NCBI RefSeq assembly: GCF_041296385.1
Contig: NW_027184084.1
Coordinates: 2,914,001 to 2,978,000 of the forward strand
DNA length: 64,000 bases
DNA from: Aphelocoma coerulescens
Taxonomy: Eukaryota; Chordata; Aves; Passeriformes; Corvidae
Reading direction: 5' to 3'
The position numbers and the translations under genes were made by a program. Positions 54,893-64,000 of the stretch are shown here, piece after piece (within the stretch, counting starts at the first letter, position 1; every line of letters starts with the position of its first letter). The notes below the pieces were generated by a model, which was given only the letters and a program-made list of their open reading frames with translations, did not search any database and was not told the origin of the DNA.

Positions 54893-56170
54893 TGTTGTAG
54901 TGGCTGAGCCAGCGGCTGTGATGGCCAAGGGGCCAAAGAGCTCCGAAGTAGGAGAGGCCCATTGGTGGGGGGTGAGAAAGGAAAAGCCTCTCCCATCAGG
55001 CTTTGTGGTGCTATGCAGATTGGGTCTGTCTGGTTGGCTTGCTGCCCACTCTGCCCCTCCCTTCTCCCCATTGGCTCCCATTCCCTAGTCCCGCCTTTCT
55101 ACTGCCTTTGTGCCCTCAGACCATTGGTCCCTGATGCTCTACCCCGCCCCCATATAAAACCATGGACACTGCATTGTTCCCATGTCTTTCGTCACTGGTT
55201 TCCCTTCATGGTGTGGCTGCAATAAACCTTCGTCTGTGGAATGCTATAGGGGGACCCATCTGTACCGGTTTGGTCAAATTTAGAAATATATCCTCTGAGA
55301 GAAGGCACAACCACCCCTCCCCCACCAGGTTCGGGAAAAAAATAAATTTTCCTTGAAGGAAAGTGAAGAAGATAAAACTATTTATTTAACAAACACACGG
55401 GAAAGGATAATAATGCTAAATAATAAAATCTTTTACTGTGGAGGAAAAACCTGGGAAAGCGTTAGAGTCCTCCCTTTGGTCTCCTTGGAGCTGGGGCTTG
55501 GCCCAGGGCCAGGCCCTCTGTGCCCAGTGGAAAGTCCTCCCGATGTGTTCTGATGTTAAAGCAATCAAGCAGTCCAGTAGAAAAGGGAGAAAATCTGAAA
55601 TTCCAGAGAAGGAAACATTCAACTCTCAGTCTCTCTCCGGAAAACAAAGCAGCTGAACCACTGGCCAAATAAAACTGTTCTGGGCGCAGCAAGCCAGGTG
55701 CTTCCTCCCTCCCCTGCCGCAGCTGGGAAAACCAATTGCTATCTGTGTGTGACCTTGAACAAGCTGCAAACTGCCTTGAAAAAGTTTTGCTCAGTTTTTT
55801 CCTTCCCCCTCTCAGGCTCAGTTTAGAGGCATAGAAAGGCACAGGAATTAATTTCTGGGCATAGGCAGCGATATGGGATACACATCATAAGGTCACCCCA
55901 AGACACCATCCCAACTCGTTGTCTCTGGGAACGCTGAGCTATGCAGCTTGTGTGCGTGCTTCCGTACCTCTAGCTGCACAGGTGAGGAAGTTAGCCTGCT
56001 AGCGTGCTACACAGCACCGCCAGAGGGACCTTTGCCAGGGATGCTCTCGGAATAACGTAGCGAACTCTCCACTGACCACTGCCCACAGCGTTATGTGGCC
56101 GCCCAAACTTGGACTTTTGCTGAAAAGTCCCTGAAAACGTCCCTGAAGTCTCCGTGCTACCAGGTGTCGT
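54893..56170 (+). mobile_element. LTR R, split by LTR A
   Basis: Starts TGTTGTAGTGGCTGAGCC. TATAAAACCATGG is near 55154 and CAATAAACC near 55220, a promoter/polyA spacing typical of LTR R regions. It is interrupted at 55261-55905. The 3' limit is uncertain. Confidence 0.6.
55261..55905 (-). mobile_element. Solo LTR A, reverse
   Basis: 645 bp, plus strand TGTACCGGTTTGG...CACCCCAAGACA, with the exact 5-bp duplication CCATC (55256-55260, 55906-55910). Confidence 0.93.
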
Positions 56171-56655
56171 ATTTTGCAGCAGCTGCTTCCCCGAGAGCAG
56201 ATCTATGTTTTATTAGACCTGTTTCAAAGGCCAGCTGGCAACCCTCCGTGGTCTCTGACGGGAGGATCAGCCGAAAACCAGAGGACCATGCCGAGAGTTT
56301 TATTTAACCCCCGGAGCTCTGGAGCTGTGTGTCGGTGGAACTCTGCTTATGTCCCCTTTTTGCACTCTTTTGTTTTACCCTTTCCTCTCAGTTCTGGGAA
56401 GAGTTTTCTGGGGAAGGATGGGTGGGAAGGTAGCCTGTCCCCAGAGGGAGGTATATTCCCAAGTTAAGGGTAGCTTTAAAGTGGGAAAATTCCCTTTTTT
56501 GAAGGGAAATTTAAAATGATTTGTTCGTTGGCTGTTTGAGATTTTCCCAGATGCTTCTATGGTTTCTGTCCAGTCTCTTGGGTTCTGGGACAAAGTTGGG
56601 GAGAAGTTTACCTTTCTCAGTGGTTGCAGTGTATTCTATTACCATCCTCATTAGC
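56171..56655. other. No recognised feature
   Basis: Short frames only. May be internal sequence of the LTR R element. Confidence 0.4.
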
Positions 56656-57194
56656 TGTTGAAACCAGGTGGGGCAGTGTTTCCTTGCCTCCTCCCCCCGG
56701 AATATATTTCTGTTAATGGCCCATCAATGCCATGCCGCATGACTCAGAGATAACTCCCTCTGGACTATCTTCTGTTAATGAGCCCATCAACGCCTGGCCT
56801 CATGACTCATCATCCCATTGTGAGATGCTCCACCCAGAGGGAGGAACCAAGCATTCCATCCTGTATATAATCTGAGATTCTGAACACCACAGACAACCTT
56901 TCCACTGGATTCCCAGAGGACAGGAAATACATAGCCACCACTGGACCTTCCGAAGAAGAGCAGACCCTTCTACAGGACCACCGCTTCAACAGAACCACAT
57001 CCATCACTTCAGGAGGACTGCAGCCACCATTTTATCGGACTGCCACTGCCACCCTGACTAACAGGGTGTCAGGTTGTATCCTGACTCTGTCAGTTTAATC
57101 CAGTGTTTTCTGTCTTTTTTTTTTTTTTTAATTTCCCTATTAAATTGTTATTCTGACTTGGTGCCTCCCACTGGTTTGTTTTCAAACTAGTACA
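56656..57194 (+). mobile_element. LTR S (probable)
   Basis: TGTTGAAACCAGG... with TGTATATAATCTGAG near 56860 and ATTAAATTG near 57140, ending about ...AACTAGTACA. No target duplication was found, so it may be the 5' LTR of a provirus now deleted, or truncated. Confidence 0.5.
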
Positions 57195-57283
57195 CTCAGA
57201 GTGGAGATGCCTCAGTTGGGAGGTTTTTCTCTTTGTTAGTCATTACTTATAAGTCAGTTAAGAATTTGGAGACTGAATCGTGA

Positions 57284-58560
57284 GTGCCGGGGAGTTCAGG
57301 TCCCTCTGGTGTTGGTACCCCTTTGTCTATCCCCTCTCCCTGTGTCCCCTGTCCCCCTGACTCTCAGGGAGGATCGGAAAGTGTACCTCGTCACATGGTG
57401 CAGAGGAGCTCCCGTCCCTCTGATTCTTCCCAGTCCCCCCTATCCCCTCCTTGGGTCGGGACTGATCACCCCGTCTTGGGCTCTCCCCTAACCCTCCTTC
57501 CGATGCCCCAATGCCCTGCTGTATCGACCCTAGTTAGTTTACAAGATGGCACCGACTGCTTGGCTGGGCGCGCCATCATGCCTTCTTCTTGTTCGAATCT
57601 GCCTGTGCCCGCCGAAATCTTTGGCTCCTCCATAACCCCACCCACTGCATAGTTGCATGTTCATGCATCGGACCCCTCCCCCACATTGATGGGTGTATCC
57701 GCATCGGTCCCTCTCCCTACCATCAGGAGTCCCTTTCCAGTCACAGGCTTTACCCATGTTTACGCCCCCTTCTTTGGCAGTCCCGCCCCTGGCCAGCCCC
57801 GCCTCCTCCAGTTCTCACGCTATGGGGGCCGGAAGTGGGAGTGGCGCCAAGTGGAAGGAAGCCATCCTGGCTTCCGCAGCCCCATGCCAGCGGGGAGACG
57901 GGCCGCACCACTTTAGGTCCAGAGACATTTCCCCCTCTTCAGAGGAGGGAGAAAGTGATCTCTCAGATGTTGAGGATCACTGGGCCAAGATACGGAGGCG
58001 GGCCGCGAAGGGCAGGGACTGGGAGCTGGCAGGTAAAATTGATGTAAGAGCCGCTCCAGTCCGGTATGACAGGGTAGGCGGAAACCCATGATGGGAAACC
58101 CTTCCCTACGAGCAGTTGAAAGAGTTGTGTAAAGCGGGAAAGGGTTTTGGGCAGGAATCCCCTTATTTTAAAAATTTGATCCAGGCTACCTTCGCTGCAA
58201 ACACCCTGGTCCAGCACGACATAAAAACCATTATGTCGTGTCTCCTCTCCCCTGCAGAATACATGCTGTGGGAAAGGACTTGGAAAAAGTTGTTACGGGA
58301 CCTCCTCCAAGGCTATCGGAGGAATCTTAACAGAGTGAATTTGATATTAGACCATCTTTGTGGCAAGGGGAGTCTAGAAAAGCCCCAGGATCAGGCACAG
58401 CAACATACTGAATTAATCCTGGGAGATATTAAATGGGTTGCAGAAAGAGCTTTGCTTCTGGCCTCAAGTGACTCCACTCGCTCTCATCATTTTTCCACTA
58501 TAAAGCAGGCAGTCGATGAGTGTTGGAGTAAAAGCTCCTCTGGACTCAGGCCCAGAGGAA
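57284..58560 (+). pseudogene. gag: Element J gag (class II), truncated
   Basis: Pro/Ser-rich matrix-linker frames (57284-57650; 57693-58091) lead to an acidic segment (EEGESDLSDVEDHW near 57945) and capsid (58116-58545: LKELCKAGKGFGQESPYFKNL, LLSPAEYMLWERTWKKLL). A TGA at 58089-58091 interrupts the join. At about 58545 capsid is fused, out of frame, to the env tail, so the capsid end, nucleocapsid, pro, pol and most env are deleted. It is related in style to K gag but distinct. Confidence 0.78.
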
Positions 58561-58879
58561 AGCCAAAGCACAGGCGTTGAATTAAAACCTTTGGACAAGG
58601 TGAGACACATGAAGCCACACCAAAGTGAAATAGAAATATAGATTTTTAAACTTTTAGTAGAAATATATGCTAAGGGCTTAAAACGTTAAAAAGCTGTAGC
58701 AGAGACCTTAAACACAGTTCTTGCTGCAGCAGTGTTTTCACAGAACTCTTTACTTTAGACAAAATATAGATAGAATTATACTGTTCACATTTTTTAGAGT
58801 GTTCACATAAACAATAGGAACTGATAGAAACGATATGCGCAAATTGTGTAATACCTACGTAACACTTGTGTAAGACTTA
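58545..58879 (+). pseudogene. env: Element J env tail and LTR H start
   Basis: 58545-58641 encodes the same cytoplasmic tail as the minus-strand relic at 37144-37260 (VELKPLDK, HQSEIEI, stop TAG 58639-58641). 58645-58879 matches the start of LTR H. LTR H is cut at 58880 by the LTR of provirus I. Confidence 0.75.
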
Positions 58880-59495
58880 TGACTTGCCTTTGTGTCCCCT
58901 AGGAACAGTTCCCTCTCAGCCCGGTCAGCTCGGGACACAGCAGGCTGCGGGGGCCAGCCTCTGATATCGGAGGGATCAGAGGTCTGGCTCGTGGGTCCTT
59001 CCAAGGGACCGCGGCAATAAAGGCAGACGGTGGAGGAAAGGAGGCAGGCTCAGAGTTGGGTTAAATCCAGAAAGTTTATTGGTCCTCCGAACGGGGGGGA
59101 CCTCAACCACCAGGGGGTGCCCAACTCAGCGCACCTGCCTGTCTCGTGCAGGGGGTTTTATGGGGGGGGGGGGGGGGGGAGACAAGGCGGGGGAGTACAG
59201 AGTAACCAACCAGGGAAGAGAAGGGTGCGGCAAACAGAACGAGGGACACATAAGGGAACCAACTGTAACAGGGGAAGGGAGGGACTTCTTTCCCAGGACC
59301 AGTCACCTGGCCCCCTGGCTAGAACTTTCCAGAAGCCTGGGAGGGGTGCCAGAGTGACAGACAGGGTCCTGGGAGGAGACAAAACTGTCATATAGGGTGA
59401 CTTTAATAAAATACGGGGGGCGCCAACTGGGGTACACCAAACTTAAGGAACATAGAGGGGAGACCTGGACTGAACTAAACAAACACACTCCCACA
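58880..59495 (-). mobile_element. Provirus I 3' LTR
   Basis: 616 bp, plus strand TGACTTGCC...CTCCCACA (minus strand TGTGGGAGTG... to ...GGCAAGTCA). Reverse-strand AATAAACTTTC is near 59080. It contains a run of 18 G at 59162-59179. A purine-rich tract (59496-59520, minus strand) abuts it. The 5' LTR lies beyond 64000. Confidence 0.82.
59162..59179 (+). repeat. Homopolymer G run (18 bases)
   Basis: Inside the provirus I LTR; its length is unreliable in any assembly. Confidence 0.9.
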
Positions 59496-59514
59496 TCTCC
59501 TCCTTTTTTGTTTT

Positions 59515-59760
59515 TTAAGATGACATGAATTCGGCTTGGGGACAGTACTCTGAGTCCGGGTACAGGTCCCCGAACCATGTCATCTCCTGGGCCATAGGCT
59601 CGAGTTCAAAGTCTTTGGGGAGCTCTGCTTGGTTGATGTCTGCAGGGGAGGATGAGCTCATAATCATGTTGGTTAGCAGTTTTTTCAGCAGCCCGAACAT
59701 AATTATGACAACCAAGAGAATAAAAAACAAGATCAGTCCGGTTCGGAGAATGGATCTAGT
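59515..59760 (-). pseudogene. env: Provirus I env tail
   Basis: Minus-strand frame with a membrane span (FFILLVVIIMFGLL) and an acidic cytoplasmic tail ending at 59515 next to the purine tract. Between it and the pol stop (59904) only about 150 bp remain, so env ectodomains are deleted. Confidence 0.75.
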
Positions 59761-59903
59761 CCACCTGGATAATCCCCATCCGCTGACGGCACAGGACCCA
59801 TCTCCGATGTCTCCAAACTAAAACAAAACTTAGAAAAATGAGGTTGAAACTGGGGATAACAACTGGGATAAACTTGGGGCTCGGGGCTCAGAGAGGCACA
59901 CGA

Positions 59904-62900
59904 CTAACCTACCCCGGTCTTGGGGGGTATTTGATCTCCCTTCCTGACGGTCTGGGAGATACACGGTTTCACCCACTTTGATGGGATCCACCTAGGGCCC
60001 TCGGGGGTGGATACACATGCGTACCCTTTCCCCCAGGTAACTAGTTCATAAGGCCCTTGTATCTCCCTAGTCTCCGGGTCCTTAACCATCACCGGAGACC
60101 TTTCTTTCATTTGCAACTGCTGAGACCGCCCAAAGTGCCGCACGATTGGTGGGTTCAGGTTCTCAAAGGCACAGTCGAGGAAATTTAGGGTGAACAATGC
60201 CTTTGAGAGCCTGACAGCAGGTGACTCTAGCTTTTTGGGGGAGCACTGGCGCTGGAGCATTCTTTTGATGTTTTGGTGGGCCCTCTCTACAATGGCTTGA
60301 CCTGTCGGGGAATAGGGGATGCCAGTCTTGTGTTCTATTCCCCATCGCTGCAGGAAGCTCCTGAACTCCTTGGACGTATAGGCTGGGCCATTGTCCGTTT
60401 TGATGACTTTGGGGATGCCCAGGGTAGCGATTGCCTGCACTAAGTGCTTTTGGACATCGCTAGCCTTTTCCCCTGTGTGGGCAGAGGCAAAAACTGCTCC
60501 CGAGAAGGTATCAACCGACACATGTACGTACTTCATTCTGCCGAATGAAGCAACATGTGTCACGTCCATCTGCCACACTTCGCAGCTGTTAAGTCCACGG
60601 GGGTTTGCGCCAGTACCAATGGCAGGAAGGGCTAGCTGGTGGCATTCTGGACATGCAGCCACAATCGCCCTGGCCTGGTCGTGCTTTAGATTGAATCGAC
60701 GAACTAGGGCAGGAGTGTTCTGATGGAACAGCTGATGGCTGATTTTGGCCTGCTCAAACACGTTTGGAGTCGGGGCCATCGCAGCTGGCGCAGCGAGGGC
60801 ATCTGCCCTCCTGTTGCCTTCTGCGATGAACCCGGGCAGGTCCGTGTGTGACCTGACGTGCATCACGTAAAATGGTTGCTCTCGGTGGGAGACCAGATTT
60901 ATTAACTTTGAGAGCAACTCATACAAGGCCATGTTGGAGACTTCACGCAAAATGGCGTGCTCGGCTCTGGAGACTACCCCTGCAACATATGCAGAGTCTG
61001 TTACCAAATTTAGGGGTTCGGGGAACCTTTCGAAAGCCCTGACGACTGCGTCCAACTCAGCAACCTGAGGCGATCCTTCTACCTCTTTGATGTCAGTCTC
61101 CCACCGCTGAGTTTGGGCGTTTTTCCAAGTCGCCCCGGACGCGTCAGTAAAAACTGTCAAGGCCTTTAGAGGTTCCTTGCTCCGAACACTTATTATATTT
61201 AATTCGAATTGAACTTCCGAATTGAATATTTTGTGGGCTGGCCTATGCAAAGAAATTTGGCCTATGTAGCCCTCCAGAGCAAACTGCAATGCTTCACAAT
61301 CTTGAAGCAGACTCTCCAACATCGCCTTAGGAATTTGGCCCATTTTTTTCCTAATTGGCACGTGGATGCAGTCGAAGTCACATCCTGATAACTCTCTGAT
61401 CCGGATCCTAGCCTTCCGGATCAGTTCAGCCATCAGCTCTTGTGGCTGTGTCATCCTCTTGGACCGATGGTGACTGAGAAATACCCACTCTATAATTAAG
61501 AGGGGATCCCTCCGGTCCTGGTCCTTTTTGCTCTTCTTTTTGTTGTCTTCCCATTGGAAGACAACCCCGTGCAAGTGTGGCAGATTACCCAGGATGATGA
61601 ATTTGAATGGCAAGTCAGGCCTACACCTGCTTGCCTGCCTGGTGGACATTAGATGTTGCACCTTCTCCAGAGCTGTTTGCGCCTCTGGGGTGAGTGTCCG
61701 GGGAGAACTAAGCTCCTCTCCCCCTTTTAGTAAATCAAAAAGGGGGGCTAGGTCTTCGGTGGACAGACCCAGCCACGGCCTCACCCAATTTAAAGACCCA
61801 CACAGCTGGTGGACATCTGCCAGAGTCTTGATGTTGGTATTGATAGCCAATTTTTGCGGCACAATGGTCCGCTTTGTAATTTGTAGGCCCAGGTACTTCC
61901 AAGGTGGCATCCGTTGAATCTTTTCCTCTTGGAGCTCGAACCCTGCAGCAACCAATGCATTGATTGTCAGGTCAAGCACACTGGCAAGCATGTCATTGTC
62001 GGGGGCACACACGAGGACATCATCCATATAATGGAAGATGATGGCCTCTTTTGCTGCTGCGCAAACTGGGGCAAGCAAGGAAGAGACATACCATTGGCAG
62101 ATGGTCGGGCTGTTCTTCATACCCTGTGGCAACACCTTCCAATGGTATCTTTTCCTTGGGGCTTCTCGATTGATAACAGGAATCGAGAAGGCAAAACGCG
62201 GGGCATCGTCAGGGTGCAGGGGAATTTGGAAAAAGCAGTCTTTAATGTCAATTACTGCCAGATTCCAATTTTGAGGGAACATCGTTGGGGATGGCATCCC
62301 TGGTTGGAGAGAGCCCATGTCCTCAATAGCATTGTTAATTTGACGAAGGTCCTGGAGGAGCCGTCATTTGTCTTTGTTAGGCTTTTTGATAACAAAGACA
62401 GGGGAATTCCACGGGCTGTTGGATTCCACGATATTCCCCTTTTCAAGTTGCTCCTCCACGAGCTTCTCGAGCGCCTTCAACTTCTCACCATAGAGCGACC
62501 ACTGCTCTACCCAAATGGGCTGATCAGTTTTCCAATTTAGTTTTTGAGTAGGGCGCTCTTCAGTGGCCGCAACCCAAAAATTTTTCGGGGGGTCAGGTAG
62601 GTCAATTGTGACTCCCCACTGCTGCATGAGGTCTCTCCCCAAGAGGGGTTCCTTGTAGTCTAATACGAACGGACGTATGTTTGCCAATTGTCCGCTCAGT
62701 CCCTTGATTTGCACGATGCTCTTTGACTGTTTGGCCAATTGAATGCCCCTAACACCTTGCACGTGTCCAGCCACGTTCTGCAATTCCCAATGTGCCGGCC
62801 ATTCTCGTGTGGGAATGATCGTCACATCTGCCCCTGTGTCCAGAAGCCCTCTGAGGTGTAGGACTTCCTCCCCTCTGTTGATCTCGCAGCCTACCCGAGG

Positions 62901-63300
62901 CTTCTCTGTCCCTATGACATGTGTGGCACACACCGTTGGGTGTGGCCTTTCTACAGGGATAGCCTGGGCGACTGTCTGCCCTCTGGGCAGGAAAAGAGGT
63001 GGGTGGACACAGCGCAGCAAGAGAACAGGTCCTTCGGGACTGGATGTCATTAGTCCCGGAGCGACTTCGATCTCTTGTGGTGTGCAGGTAACATTTCCGA
63101 CAATGACATATCTGTCAGGGCCTTGGTCTTCTGCCCACAGCTCACCACCAGCGCTTACCGGTGCGGTATGCCACTCTTTGGTCTTTAGGTGGAACGGTGT
63201 CAACAGCTGCAACCTGAAAGAACCATCAGAAAAGGAAGTCAAGTCCGGTTTTAAAGTCGTGTCTGATAGTTTGGTCTCTCTAAGTTTCCCCTCCCCCTCG
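59904..63300 (-). pseudogene. pol: Provirus I pro-pol (class II), nearly open
   Basis: One minus-strand frame carries a region ending LPRGQTVAQAIPV (possibly a decayed dUTPase, 63190-62970) and protease DTGADVTII near 62830. RT follows, with NSPVFVIKKPN near 62400, QDLRQINNAIEDMG, VIDIKDCFFQIPL near 62245, VLPQGMKNSP and catalytic YMDD near 62030. RNase H has VFTDASG near 61150 and LVTDSAYVAG near 60995. Integrase has its zinc region near 60760-60650, WQMDVTH near 60570, KTDNGPAYTS near 60395, VERAHQ near 60290 and the C-terminal WGKGY. The frame ends at 59904. The only visible break is a TGA at 62364-62366 in early RT. The start in the gag-pro overlap is not fixed. Confidence 0.88.
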
Positions 63301-63358
63301 CGTCCCGTCCCTTTTTTGTCTTCACCACTACAACGCGGGGCGGGCGCGCGCTCCCCAT

Positions 63359-64000
63359 TCAGTTTTTTTGTTGCAGTTGGCCCTCCTGTCCCCCAGGTTC
63401 ATGTTCCTTTTTAAATTGCTGGAAGTGCCACTTGAGCGGGCAGTCCCTTGTCCAATGTCCAGGCCGGTCACATAGGAAGCAGGTGTTCCTGGCCGGCGGG
63501 GCTCGCTTTCGGCCGTTTGCAGTTGGAGGTGGTTTGGTGTTCAGGCCCGTGGTCCTCCTCTGGTCCGCTGCAGGGCGATGCGTTGCTGTTCCCACTGAGG
63601 CCATTCCTCTGGGCCGCTGTCTCTCTGAGCTGGTAGGTTGCAGGTGTGGTGCCTTCGCAGCACAAACTTCCAACATATCCTGTATGGTTGGCGGGGGGTC
63701 CAGGGGGAGGCTCAGGATGGCTGCCTTGCATTGAGGGTTGGCATTCACCATAGCCATCTCTGCGATGACCTCTTCCCTGGCCGCCAGCTGCTTGACCTGC
63801 AACTCTACAGCTCGGGTTAGTCTCTCCACAAACTTTAGGAATGACTCAGTGGGTTGCTGCTGGACCTGCGAGTAGGATTCTATGGGCACATCAGGCCTCA
63901 GACCAAGGAATGCCTTACTGGCCGCTTCCTTGACCTGTTGCAGAACCTCCAAAGGCAAGCCTTGAGCTTGCTTCGGCGCCAAAGCCCAATCTGCTTCGCC
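63359..64000 (-). CDS. gag: Provirus I gag, C-terminal part (runs off window)
   Basis: Minus-strand frame open from the window edge to 63359. It has capsid C-terminal helices with a major-homology-like QQQPTESFLKFVERLTRAV near 63850 and a nucleocapsid zinc knuckle CFLCDRPGHWTRDC near 63465-63425. It is in a different frame from pro-pol, as expected for frameshift expression. The N-terminal part lies outside. Confidence 0.85.
   Translation of the reverse strand, partial: GEADWALAPKQAQGLPLEVLQQVKEAASKAFLGLRPDVPIESYSQVQQQPTESFLKFVERLTRAVELQVKQLAAREEVIAEMAMVNANPQCKAAILSLPLDPPPTIQDMLEVCAAKAPHLQPTSSERQRPRGMASVGTATHRPAADQRRTTGLNTKPPPTANGRKRAPPARNTCFLCDRPGHWTRDCPLKWHFQQFKKEHEPGGQEGQLQQKN

Overview
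This window reads as repeat-filled DNA from a bird, most likely a songbird. Four LTR-delimited classes of endogenous retrovirus (ERV) and CR1-type LINEs explain most of it, and I found no host gene in its native exon-intron form. Bird origin is inferred from the CR1 3' ends (short ATTCTATGA-type terminal repeats) and the LTR families. The density of full-length, nested and partly very young ERVs would suit a W chromosome or other low-recombination heterochromatin; that is inference. LTR family letters (A, B, C...) are local labels, not database names.

Layout. 1-3.2 kb: class II (ERVK-like) pol relic with an LTR inserted. 3.2-5.1 kb: LTR and CR1 fragments. 5.1-31.1 kb: a Russian-doll locus. 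ERVK provirus K1 (5100-31116) sits in an LTR F whose halves flank it. Gammaretrovirus-like provirus D sits in K1 gag. A second ERVK, K2, sits in D pol. A 2.26-kb element, E, sits in K2 gag. K1 and K2 lay in inverted orientation and the stretch between them has been inverted, leaving two opposed arms (about 10.6-16.6 and 24.9-31.1 kb) around an 8.3-kb spacer. 31.1-35.9 kb: remains of provirus G with LTR F copies. 35.9-46.3 kb: CR1 copies cut by solo LTRs and an old env relic. 47.36-54.03 kb: a young, complete ERVL-like provirus with near-identical LTRs and open gag and pol. 54-57.2 kb: LTRs. 57.2-64 kb: a deleted class II gag-env relic (J) and the 3' part of minus-strand class II provirus I, which runs off the window.

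Most interesting: element E carries, between two LTRs with a 6-bp target duplication, an intron-free open reading frame with a Y-box-type cold-shock domain, as if a host mRNA had been captured by a retroelement. Also notable are the inversion, which target duplications and LTR subtypes both support; a 1.69-kb near-identical core between otherwise diverged arms, suggesting gene conversion; and an ERVL-like gag/pol joined in frame across a UAG followed by a strong hairpin.

How the parts relate: gag, pro, pol and env segments here are proviral genes under LTR control, mostly decayed. Only the ERVL-like provirus at 47-54 kb looks potentially complete (it has no env), and provirus I has a nearly open pro-pol with one visible nonsense codon.
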